Source of the DNA: Drechslerella dactyloides
Lineage: Eukaryota > Ascomycota > Orbiliomycetes > Orbiliales > Orbiliaceae
DNA: 64,000 nucleotides
Direction of reading: 5' to 3'
Assembly: GCA_020064725.1 (NCBI GenBank)
Contig: JAGTWJ010000002.1
Coordinates: 4,898,001 to 4,962,000 of the forward strand
The position numbers and the translations under genes are program-made. Under the pieces are notes generated by a model. The model was not told the DNA's origin, did no database searches, and worked only from the letters and a program-made list of their open reading frames with translations. Below, piece by piece: positions 24,244 through 35,217 of the stretch. Each line of letters starts with the position of its first letter. Positions within the stretch are counted from its first letter, which is position 1.

Positions 24244-27200
24244 TTTTGTATGTGTATGTGTGGTGTGTATGTGTAGCGTGTTCGAGTGCGAGAAGACCAG
24301 CAGCAGAAGTGTCAAGCTAGTCTAGCTGTCCCAAAATTAAAGGAAAAAAAATGGGAAGACGAGGGCTTTTGAGTAGACAGGTTGGTGAGTAGGTTGCGAA
24401 AGGGTTTCCGTCAAATTAACCCGCCCGTTAATTTTTTTTATAACCCCAAAAACTTGAGCAGGATTAACCGAGCCACCAGTTGGGAAGTCGCAGCTACCAG
24501 ATTGGCCGGCGCGTTCCTCTGTTCCTGTAAGGAGAGAGAGAGAACGAGAGAGTCGTCTGGCAAGGAGTACTCAGAGAGAGAGTAAGGACCAGAGCGAAGG
24601 GGTATCTCTCTATCGTGCGAGATTCGATGCGGAGCAAGGAGGTCACGAAGAGCGAGAGAGACAGCGATGAGAGCGAAGAGTCGTCGATGCGAAAGGGGAG
24701 GAAACAGGCCACAGTCGTTCGACGAAGGCGGAGAGAAGAGCTGGAGACGGAGCGTGAGTTCGTGACAAGGATAGAGGATCCGCGACAATCGGTGGAGGTG
24801 ACGTGCGAATCGCGATGGCGTCGGGGTCTCGAAAGGCGGGAGCGTCGGATGAAGGGCAGACGACGGCCGGAAGGATCGATTGAGCGGGGAGGCACGAAAT
24901 GCGACGGAGAGCCGAGACGTGCGAGAGATGAGTCGAGCAGTTGGACGGGAGCAGCCTCCGGTGGCAGATGCAGCAGAGCAGCGATGCGAAGGGAGGAGCG
25001 TGAGCGAGAGAGAAGGATTGAAGTAGGAGGAGCGAAAAATAGATCGAGACCGAGGAGATGGATTGGAGGAGAGAAGAAGAGAAGAGAAGTTTGGTTGGTC
25101 GGTTGGGTTCTGTTTGGAGGTGGTTTGAAGGATTTTTCTTTTTGTGTCGGCGTGGGTTTTTTTTTTGCGGCGGGTGGGCAGAAAAGGGCAACCGGCCAGG
25201 CAAACACGCGCAACAACACACACAAGACGCTTTATATAGACCCCGGCTATATATATATCCCGCGCACAGAGAGAGAGCACAGTCGTCCAAGTGGAGCAGA
25301 GCAGAGCAGAGCAGAGTAGTAGAGCAGCAGTGGCCGGCAGCAGAGAGTCCGTGGTCGGTGGCAGGTCAGCAGTATGCGCAATCCCCGGGTGGCTGGCTCG
25401 CAGGCAGCCGGAGAACGTCCAGAGAGAGTGAGAGAGAGAAGAAACGGTCTATACGAACGGATATTCGAACGGGAAGAAGCAGCTATAAAAACGAAGCAGC
25501 TTCCTTCCCGGCGCTATGCAGGCAGCGGAGGGGCGATACGGTATATACTTATATCAATCAAACGGCGGTATTTTCACAGCAGCAGCAGCAGAAGACCGGG
25601 ATACGAGCAGAACACCAGGGCCATGCGAAGGAAAGCAAGACGGGAGAACAGAGAGACAAAAAAGAGAGCACTTAGCTGTTCTTTTTTTATTATTTTCGGT
25701 TGATACGTTATCAGATCGAGTGCACAAAGATGCACCAAACTCGAGCGAGTTTTATGGGGCGTAATCGGCTAGGAAATTCGTCGGATTCGTGGTTGGTATA
25801 ATCTCTGTTCTGTAGCTTGTTCGATAGCTAGACCGCTTCGAAATGCGAGAGCCGCATTCGACAGGAAGGATCACGGTCAGTTAGATTCGTGCAAGCAGCT
25901 CGACAAGAGGGGAGCGACGGCCGCTTGGGAGTTGGCCAAATCAACAGCACTAAACGTACCGGCAGAACGAGCGAGAGAATAGAACGTGACGTTAAGAGAA
26001 CACAAGCGTGAGAGAGAGCGGACGTCGGCGGACGGGACGAGATGGAAAAACGAGCACGTAAAGCGAGCGATTGATATGATATCGGTTCAGGCCAGCCGGA
26101 GAGAGAAAAGTCGCCAGTCGCCAGCTATCTGAGGTAGCTGCAATGCAAAAAAGCCTGGCGGAGAGACACAGCAGTGTATTGTGTGTATGTATAGGTACGA
26201 TGTGGTATGTATACTCAAACGAAACCTGCGAGATCGAGACCCGAGATGTTAGTCAGCGGTCGGAGCACGCGCGACGGACGGAGCAAGAGGTCCCAGACAG
26301 AGTCGAAACGGACACGAGAAGAGACGCAGCAGTACCGAGACGCAGAAACCGAAAACAAAATGCACACGAACAGACGGGGACGTCGACAGAAGCAGAGCGG
26401 CAAGAGCTAGCTAGCATGAATCTGGGTGGAGAGAGGTGTCGTGTGGGAGCGGTGGTGGAGGTCCGTGGTGGAGGTCGATGGAAATGGCGATTTAGTCGAG
26501 AGCAGGCACACCGCACTTGCTCTACTCACTTGCCGCCTCTTGGTTACTACGCTGCTCGCCCGCGCCTGCTAATTTACGGCCGGGTTGAACACGAGCTGCA
26601 GGGAGGCCGACTAGTGAACATTAAACCCAAGACGTGCTAAAAGGTTTAAACGGTCCCTGCTGGCCGTCTGGCGAGCGAGCGAGCGAGAGAGAGAGAGGCA
26701 GAGAACGTAATCGGACAGCGAGCTAAGAATACAGACGGACAGGAACATTTACCGGACTGGTGCAGGATTGGACGGATCCAAGCTGGCTGGCTCCCAGCAC
26801 TAGCGGAGAGCAGTCTAGCCTTGTGCTTCGACGGACAGCCAGAACGGACAGCCAGACAGACGGACAGACAGCACTAACTGACGCCAGGCAGTCGGACCGA
26901 CTGGTCAAGCGAGGACAGTGTGTGGGCACGATGGCCGGAAAAGCATGCACTCGTGCACTTACTAGTTGGGACGAGCTATAGCGCTAGCACCGTGCTAACT
27001 ATACTACTCGGTAGTCCTATAGCAAGACCATTATATTAATCGCCGCGGGGCGCGATGGAAATTTCGAAAGGGCGAAGACAGAAAGGACGACGCACGACGG
27101 ACAGGGAAGCCGGACGGAGAGAGAGCGAAAGAGAGAGCGAGAAAGAGAGAAGGGAGAATGCCGGCTATCGAGATGATAATATAATCTGCGTATACGAGCT

Positions 27201-29282
27201 AGTACTTATACAAATCTCGACGGCCGCCTGGAATTCTAATCTTCAGCGGGGCAGCCACCGGCGCACTCGAAATTTCGATCGAAATGAGCCATTCCGCTCG
27301 CCGCAACAGCCCGTCTCGTTCGATGCGCGACGGCCGGTTGTCCATTACATTACCACGAATGGATCCTGCGGGGCTGCCATTTTCTCTTCGATCGGGATGG
27401 AAACTTTAAACTGAAAATTTTCTCGCTTTTTTTTTCTCTCTCTTCAACGTGTCAGTTCACGGAAATGATTAGGTTTGGGAAGAGAGTTCACAACTGTACA
27501 ATCAATAGACTCAGACTTCGCGCCAGTGCCTTGTATACTAGTGTGTACAGTGCACACAGACGCATGTGGGATTATAAGAGCGTCCCTGGCGGGACGAGAC
27601 AAGATCCAGCGGAGGGGCATTGGCGCATGCACCCAGCTGCGAGTTTAATTGCACGACGACGCAGGGGAAATGACGCCGCTGAGCAAAGCATGCGCACGAG
27701 GTCTCGAGAGCACAAGCTCCAGCTAGTCAACTTGGCTAGCTAGCTCGCCTGGTCAGCTGATACATCGCCGTCCGTTCAAAGTGAACGCGACGTGCATCCA
27801 TCTACAGACTCGGTATAAAATCGACATTGGAATGTTGGCCGTCCGTTAGTCAGCGTGATCATGCATACGTTCTCCCGTTTGAGTCCAGCAAACACGGGCA
27901 CACAACAGCAAACACCGGCGACAGCGACCGATCTTATCCGAATGCAGAGGACACCAAGCACACTCTCATCTCGGATTAGCAGTCGCATGGACGGACGACT
28001 GCTTATGTCAGTTTGAGACAGACAGACAGAGCCTCGACCTGGCTAGGCACACCTCCGCGCATCGGAGCCACGTGCGATCCTGCCGGTTGCGGTCGACGGC
28101 GTCGCGTCGGAGCTCCCTCAGGCCAGCCCGCGAGGCGGCTTCTTATCGACAGGCTGCAGGCCGAGGGGCATCTTGCACTCGGGCCGTGTCTAGCCTTGGA
28201 TTTCTGTCCATCCAAGTACTATCCATCCCGAGTCGGGTCGGCTTCGACGGTGGCCGGCCGTCCGCTATCGACCTAGCTACTCCGCGAGCTCCGGCTGTTC
28301 AGGTATCCGTGGGGGAAAAAAGCCGACATCGATTGCCATTACACATGGCACCTACGCATATAACGTTATCGGCATTAGTAAATGTGACCTGTCACCGGGT
28401 TGATTCCAATGCAAGCCATGCATCCCTTCTCATGACACCCAATTATCCGTTTGCGTGTGAAGGATGCATTTGAAATGCAGGTTTATAATACAATGCAGTC
28501 AATGCCGAAGAGCATCCATCCATCCATCAGCGAAGCTTCTTATCGTGCCTGCCCCGCATATCAGCCCGGCCCCACAGCCGGCCAGCCGAACTCTCCAAGA
28601 CTGCGGTATGCTATAGTAGTATTCTGTTCTACCGCCCTCCAGAAGACGTCCACCCTCCAGGCAGCAGCCCGAGCGCCGTACCCGCCAGCAATCACGCCGT
28701 TATGCTGCAGTCATGTCTGTCGTCCGTGTCCGTGTCCGTGATAGTATAGTATACTATATACTAGTATGGCTACTATCCGTGCGAAGGTATATATATATCC
28801 CCGACCAACCATCGCAGGTCACATTTCTTCTCCCCCATCATCATCACCATCTTCTTCTTCTCGTCACATTCGACAAGAGATAAATTATTTGCCTCGTCAG
28901 CTGAGCTTGTGCATCAAGGTTGCATGTCCCCGGTTCTGGTTCCGGTCAATGGCCCCGTCCGAACAACGCAGCGCCGCCATCGTGTAACCTTGACGCCGCA
29001 CAACGCAACTTCTCCAACGCCCGCCTCGCATTGATCCCCCCCCGAGCGATATATTATATCTCTTCTTTCTATCTCCCCCTCCTTCCCCTCTCCCCCTCCT
29101 TCTCGCTCCATCGCGATACCTTTTGTCGTCTTCCTTCTCTCGTCCAGCATTGATTCGGCGCTCCACCCGGCCCAATTGACCCTCTACCGTCCATTCACCC
29201 GTATATATCTGTAGTACCCTGCCCTCGCATCGTTAAGTATATATACACTTGAGTGTAGAGTACCCCTCCCTATACAATTAGA
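24244..29282. other. 5-kb divergent intergenic region with strong purine/pyrimidine strand bias
   Basis: Separates the start of the GYF gene (minus) from the LolT/Egt2-like gene (plus). From about 24530 to 27170 the plus strand is rich in GA repeats (gagagaga runs at 24532, 25265, 26683, 27118), so the GYF sense strand is CT-rich. From about 28820 to 29280 the bias flips and the plus strand is CT-rich, leading into the next gene. Long overlapping ORFs in several minus frames at 24438-25290 come from the scarcity of stop codons in such sequence and have no domain content. I found no tRNA, snRNA or transposon ends here. Confidence 0.6.
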
Positions 29283-30906
29283 ATGGCCTCCTCGACCGCT
29301 ACCTCCGATTCGACCTCCTTCTCCTCCTCCTCCCCTTCCTCCTCCACCTCTCCGCCCGCCGCCGTCGTCGCCCCGCCGCCCACTCCGGTCCCCGTCTTCG
29401 GCCACTCCCTCCGCCGCCAGTTCCTCTTCCCCGAGGGCTTCGTCAACCTCAACCATGGCTCCTTCGGCGCCATCCCAACGCCTGTCATGGCCGCGCGCCA
29501 GAAGCTCCAGCTGCTTTCGGAGCAGTACCCGGACAACTTTATGCGCTACCACTCCGTCACCATGCTCGACAACTCCCGTGCCGATATCGCCGCCCTGCTC
29601 AACGTCCCCGTTGCCGAAGTCGTCTTTGTCACGAACGCAACAACGGGTATCAACACCGTCCTGCGCAATCTCCAGTACGACGACGGCGACGTCATCCTCC
29701 ACTTCGGCACCATCTACGGCGCCTGCGGCCGCACCGTGCAGTACCTCACCGACACCACAAAGGCCTCCTGCGTCGTAATCCCGCTCGTCTACCCGGCCTC
29801 CGACGCGAAGATCATCGCGGACTTCAAAGCCGCCGTCGCCGACATTCGTGCCGCAGGGAAGAAGCCCAAGGTCGTCCTCTTCGACACCGTCAGCAGCATG
29901 CCCGGCATGCGCTTCCCCTGGGAAAAGATGATTGTTGCCGCCCGCGAAAACGACGTGCTCAGCGTCATCGACGGGGCCCACGGCGTCGGCAACATCAAAA
30001 TCGACCTGACTGAGCACCAGCCCGACTTTTTCGTCTCCAACTGCCACAAGTGCGCTCTCCCCCGTCCCACATTTCAATCAACCGTACAAACACAAATACA
30101 ATCGTAAGAATACTAACACATGAATGATCAAATGTAGATGGCTGTACACGCCGCGCCCGGCCGCCGTCCTGCACGTCCCCACCCGCAACCAGCACCTCAT
30201 CACAACCTCCATCCCAACATCCCACTACTACCTCCCGCGCTCCGCCCAGCAATTCTTCTCGCCGATGCCCGCGGGCCCGAAATCGAACTTTGTCCTCCAA
30301 TTCGAATTCAACGGCACAATCGACCCGTCACCGCTGCTCTGCGTCCCCGCAGCCCTCGACTTCCGGCGGAAAATCGGCGGCGAAGACGCGATAAGAAACT
30401 ACTGCACCACGCTAGCCTACGACGGCGGCGAGCGCGTCGCCCGCATCCTCGGCACCGAGGTGTTGAAACCGGACGGTACCGGTGCCGACGCGGGCCGCTG
30501 CCCGATGGTCAACATCCGCCTGCCGCTGCCGCCGGTGCCCAAGGGCGAAGTCGAGAGCGTGTACAACAAGCTCACGAAGGAACTCGGCCGCCGCGAGAGC
30601 ACCTTCGTGCAAGTGTACGTGCATGCCGGCAAATGGTGGGTGCGGCTGAGCGGACAGGTATACCTCCAAATCGAGGACTTTGAGTGGATTGGCGGCGTGC
30701 TGCTGCGCGAGTGCGCGCGGCTGTCCGAGCAGATCCAGCCGAGCGTGAGTTCTTCCGCGAGTGCCGTGCCGTCCGGTGCTGGTGGCGGCAGCTGTGCTGA
30801 TGCGGCGGTCGAGCAGAGGCGCGTCAACGGCGTCGAGAGGGCGGTCGGCGAGCTGTCCGTCAGTGAGCCCCAGGGTGCGGCCAGCGTCGAGGTCAGCGGC
30901 AGTTAG
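29283..30906 (+). CDS. PLP-dependent class V aminotransferase/lyase, LolT/Egt2-like (511 aa)
   Basis: Fold-type I pyridoxal-phosphate enzyme of the isopenicillin-epimerase-like group. Two exons: 29283-30049 and 30138-30906; the intron splits the codon of the Schiff-base lysine in SNCHKWLYTPRP (Lys 256). After a 40-residue Ser/Pro-rich leader come NLNHGSFG (substrate/cofactor pocket), TNATTGINTVLRN (phosphate contact), FDTVSSMPGMR and DGAHGVGNIKIDL (Asp that contacts the pyridine nitrogen). Fungal members of this group include hercynylcysteine sulfoxide lyase Egt2 of ergothioneine synthesis and the LolT-type enzymes of alkaloid clusters. No other ergothioneine or alkaloid gene is nearby, so the exact substrate cannot be read from context. 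The C-terminal 50 residues are Ser/Ala-rich and probably disordered. The family is firm, the reaction is not. Confidence 0.85.
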
Positions 30907-31929
30907 TCCACCACAATCACTCCCACAAAGCACGAGTAAGTCATCATCAGATTGTAATACACGAGGAAGGGTCAAAAACAAAACGTCCGGGTACAAAAAA
31001 AATTACTTGTCTCAACGGGTCTTGCATGGGTATATCAGGATTTCCTTTCTGTCCTTACTGTACACTCGTCACACGCACACACGTTCTCCCAGGTTTTTGG
31101 GTATAGTACATTACACGGTCGTTCGCTGCAGCATCGCATCGGTGCAATTGGGAAAAAACAAATCAAGCTGTCGTTAATTGGGTCTGGACATCGTTCGTTC
31201 TTTCGTTGGTTTATAATCCAGCTTGGAAAGGATATATATATACTTGCCATTGCTCCACTGTCGTTATAATATTAATTGGTTTCTATTGGCTCATTTGTTA
31301 CCTTGATTTTACGCTGCCACCATATCACTGTCGTTGCCTCACCATCTGGTTGAGAGTACTTTGTCTGGATGTGAGTTGTAATGGATTGCAGTATCAGCTA
31401 TAGCAGCATTCGTTGTAGTTAATATGTGCACATGCGGGTCTATAGATCTAGACGTCTGAGTGCATTATAGAAATATAGAAGCCGTTGTTCCGTAGGAAGG
31501 ACGCAGGATATACGTATACGTATAAAGAGACACTTGTATATACTTATACACATACACACGCAGGAGTCTCGCAGCAGGTCCGGTCGTTGTCTCAAACACA
31601 CAGATGAATTCTCAAGTCCACGGCTACGGCTCAAAAATGGATAAATCGGCCGACTCACGTCGACGCTTGAACGGTACTAATAAAATAATAAACAACAGCT
31701 AACGATTGCCGTGAGGAACCTAGACTTCAAAACTACGGACACAATAGGGAATCCCCAACCATCAATTCAACCCGCGTCTACACCTCCTCCGTCCTGCGAC
31801 CACCCAACCATTCATTCATCAACCCCCGAATCGATATATCATCGTCCTCCACTTCACCTCCACATCAACCGCCGAAGCGTACGGTATATGTCTACCGATC
31901 GCCTCGGCTAGATCTACGCATATTCACGT
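30907..31929. other. Convergent intergenic region
   Basis: 1 kb between two converging genes. AT-rich with scattered tata/atat text; no supported gene or RNA. Confidence 0.5.
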
Positions 31930-32951
31930 CTACTGCGCCTTCCGCGCGGTGGGGGCCTTGCTCGGGTCGAACGTCGTCATCTCGCCAAACCGCCTCACAC
32001 CATCCTTCGCGCTCGCCCACACGTTCCGGAGCGCCGGTGGGGCCCGCGGGTCGGCAACAAGACCGTCAACGTATCCCTCGGCGGTAGTCAACCCTTGTCG
32101 GACGAACGGCGACTGTGCGACGCGGATGCGCAGGAAAGCAGTGTAGATGATCAGCAGGATCCACGAGTTGTAGAAGACCAGGCAGCCGAGCAGCAGGCGA
32201 ACCCACAGCGCCAGCTCAAGGTTGGCGACAATGGACATGCTGGTGTCGTAGTGCGACTTGACAAACTTGGAGATCACCTCGGAGACCATGTTTGCGCTGT
32301 TCTTGGCAGGCGGCGGGCCCGTGGTGGGCGGCGGCATGAGCGTGGGGATCAGGGCGGTGCGAAGGTAGGTGAGGAAGTGGAAGGTGGAGTAGATGGTGAA
32401 GGGGAGGAGGGCGAGGTAGATCGGGCTCGTGAACAGCCAGATCAAAGCCATAACTGGTGGTCATCGCCGTTTCCCGTTAGCTTATTTTTTTCTTTTTGAA
32501 TGAATTCGTATGTGTTATGATGGAATGGAAGGGACGTACGCAGATACTGGACGTTTTCATCGCCAGTCATGGCCATGAGGTGCTGCTGGAGAGCAACCCG
32601 GTTGGCGCCGGCGGCACGGATGCGGGCCCGGTAGGCCTTGTAGACGACAATGCCATAGGTGATGGCGCAGGCGAGGAAGCCGAGACGATAGGAGACGACA
32701 GCGGCGGTGGTGCTGGTGTTGAACTTGATGAACGAGATGGTGTATCTTAACGTGGCGAGGAGGAGGGTCAGGTGGCTGGAGAGGGGTGGAGAAAATTAGC
32801 GTTGATTGTGGCAGTCCGGCCGTGCGGAAAATGAGCGGGATACGTACCCGATGAACCAGCCGAACTGCAGCGTCTGCGCGAGAAGCATGAATCGCTGAGC
32901 CAGCGGCTGAGGCGCCCCGGCGGGGGGCTGTTGGGTCGTCGGGGGTGCCAT
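31930..32951 (-). CDS. Pom33/TMEM33 family membrane protein (287 aa)
   Basis: Multi-pass protein of the ER and nuclear envelope; relatives are yeast Pom33/Per33 (nuclear pore biogenesis), fission yeast Tts1 and human TMEM33. Three exons: 32951-32848, 32775-32540, 32453-31930, phases 2 and 1 consistent. The Pro/Gln-rich first 20 residues lead to a first hydrophobic helix (MLLAQTLQFGWFIG), then HLTLLLATLRYTISF and LGFLACAITYGIVVYKAYR, then after the family-like ENVQYLLMALIWLF a second set of membrane segments, including LLGCLVFYNSWILLIIYTAF. The cytosolic C-terminus is basic and soluble. Length is close to yeast Pom33 (279 aa). The gene is divergent from the enoyl-CoA hydratase-like gene, with a 1.1-kb shared promoter region. 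Confidence 0.88.
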
Positions 32952-34070
32952 GGCGGGTTGCAGCTGGAAGTTCTGATTCGGCGGAGCGAGAGAGACAGAG
33001 ATTTCTAAGCTGCAGGGAAAGCGTCAGTCGGTCGGTCGAGTGGAGGACGGTAGATGCTGAGACGGTGCTGGCTGATGGGAGATGAAGGAAAGGCGGGCGA
33101 GCGAGAAGGGAAGGGAGAAGAGAGAGAGGAAGACCGAAGCTGCGGTTGAGGAAGAAAGAGAGGGAAACGGTGTTCTTTGTTGGCGGGGCAGCTGGCAGGC
33201 AGGCGGCCGAGCTGCAAACGTACGTCAGTTTGCGCTGGCGGGGCTGCTTTCGAGCACGATCGTTAGCCCGCCGCAGACTGTTTCTGTACAGTTCGTATCG
33301 CTCCACTGGCGTTCCACGGGCCGGCGGCGTCAAAGCAGCTGTCCCGGCAGAGATAGTGGCTCTGGAGGGTCTATAGCGGGACCGATATCACGACGGTGCT
33401 CGTATCGGAGTCGCTGGAGGAGCTGGCTGTGGCTGGACGATGCACACGCACACGACAGGAGGGATTCTGGAGAAAGGCAGGCTGCAAACGGAAACGGAAA
33501 CGTCCTCACTCACCGGCAGAAGTTAGATGCAAGTCGAGAAGCTATATATCGAGAGCGGGAGAGCAGTGGAGTCGAAGAAGCTGAAGCTGGAACGAGAGAT
33601 GTCGAGATGGTCTTTTCTGAGGACGAGAGGTGGACAACTGGTGGAATCAGGGAAACCCAAAGCCAGCAAAACGTCATCGCCCACCAGCCACTTCTCACCA
33701 GCCACTCTGATTATGTAACCATGTGGCTTGTGAGAGGACCTTCGTCTGCGGCTCTGCGGCTCTGCGGCCTGGATAGCCGAGGCTGCCCTGGCCGCCTTCA
33801 AGGAGTAGCCTGCTCGACTGCCGCGGTCTATTTGAATACACTACGGGCAATGGGACATAGCACCGTCGGCCGGCTCTTGTCTGTGACGCCGGTCTCCGGC
33901 AGCTTCGGCTGGGCCGGTGGCTTCAGGCTGGTATATAAACAGGCGCACGTCGCCTGGTACGTGTCCTGGTGCACTCGAAGGATGCCCCTGCGCTCTAACC
34001 TTCGCGTATACCCGCGTTCCTGCATCCAGATATCGTATCTCGAATCCGATATAAGAATACAAAGACAGGC
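32952..34070. other. Divergent promoter region, Pom33 and enoyl-CoA hydratase genes
   Basis: A 466-codon open frame crosses this region (33082-34482) but has no family content and overlaps the hydratase exon in another frame, so I treat it as chance. Purine-rich text at 33080-33170 on the plus strand fits the pyrimidine-rich sense leader of the Pom33 gene. Confidence 0.5.
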
Positions 34071-35217
34071 ATGGCTGCCGACAAGAATGCGAGCGGGCCG
34101 GCGCCCCCGGCATCCTACAGCGACCTGCCGTACCAGCACATCCGCGTTTCGCACCACCCGCCTTCCTCGCCTGCCCCGACCCCGATTGTCATTGTCACCC
34201 TCCACCGCCCCGGCAAGCACAATGCCTTTACGGACACGATGCGCGCTGAGTTGGTGGACGCTTTTGCCCGGTTTGACGCCGACGACCGTGTCAAGTGCAT
34301 CGTCTTCACGGGCCACGGCAAGGTGTTCTGCGCCGGTGCCGACTTGGAGATTGGCTTTCGCGGCGGCCTGGAGCGCATCAACGACCACAGAGATGGGTAC
34401 TTCTATAACCATGCCTCCTTCTCTTATTATAATATCGCTTGTATATGCCAATGTATCGGGATATTTGGGACCAGTTGTGTAGCAATGTGCTGATATGTAT
34501 TCTGTCAAATGTGCAGAGGCGGCCAGGTGTCGCTCGCAATCCACCAGTGCCGCAAGCCCGTCATCGGCGCCCTCCAAGGCTCCGCAGTCGGTGTCGGCAT
34601 CACCATGGCCCTGCCGATGACCATTCGCGTGGCCTACCGTGGCGCAAAGATCGGCTTCGTATTCGCCCGCCGCGGCATCGTCATGGAGGCCTGCAGCTCC
34701 TTCTTCCTGCCCCGGCTCATCGGCGCCGCCAAGGCCCTGCACCTCGTCACAACCGGCGCCACCTACCGCGCCGACGACCCGCTGGTCAAGGACCTGTTCA
34801 CGGAGCTGGCAGACGCGCCCGAAGAGGTTCTTCCCAAGGCGTTGGGCCTTGCTGAGGATATCGTCAAGAATACGAGCACGTTGGCGTCGTATCTGATGCG
34901 CGAGATGATGTATCGCGACACCGGCAGCGCGGAGGGCCAGCACCTGCTCGACTCGCGCCTCATCTACGAGCTCTTCTCCAGCGTGTATGACGTACCCTTG
35001 CAATTTTTTTCATGCGTCTTATGGACCGTTTTGGCAAATATTGAGATGCATACTGACGATATATATGTGCGTCTGCAGTGATAATAAAGAGGGCGTCCAG
35101 TCGTTCCTGGAAAAGCGGCAGCCGCACTTCACGGGTTCAATACTCAAGGATGCGCCGCAGGGCTACCCGTGGTGGAACACCTTCGACATCCGCGGCTGGC
35201 CCAAGCCTCGACTATAG
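34071..35217 (+). CDS. Enoyl-CoA hydratase/isomerase family protein (310 aa)
   Basis: Crotonase-fold enzyme likely acting on unsaturated acyl-CoA in beta-oxidation. Three exons: 34071-34396, 34517-34984, 35079-35217, phase 2 at both junctions. Seen motifs: LHRPGKHNAFTDTM at the N-terminal side, the CoA-binding/oxyanion-hole text GHGKVFCAGADLEIG, a second oxyanion segment in GALQGSAVGVGITM, and FARRGIVMEACSSFFLPRLIG, where Glu sits at the usual acid/base position. The C-terminal 60 residues (LLDSRLIYELFSS, then VDNKEGVQSFLEKRQP) match the helical lid that trimerises in this family. The chain ends in Pro-Arg-Leu, which resembles a weak type-1 peroxisomal signal; there is no clear mitochondrial presequence. 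Hydratase versus delta3-delta2 isomerase cannot be decided by eye. Confidence 0.9.

Noticed and set aside
24438..25290. Three overlapping minus-strand frames of 215-280 codons
   Set aside because: All three frames are open at once because the strand is CT-rich; their Ser/Arg/Leu/Pro-rich text is low-complexity.
29184..30077. 297-codon minus-strand frame
   Set aside because: Antisense shadow of the LolT/Egt2-like coding exon.
33082..34482. 466-codon plus-strand open frame
   Set aside because: No domain content, overlaps the hydratase exon in another frame and crosses the divergent promoter; best explained by GC-rich, stop-poor sequence.
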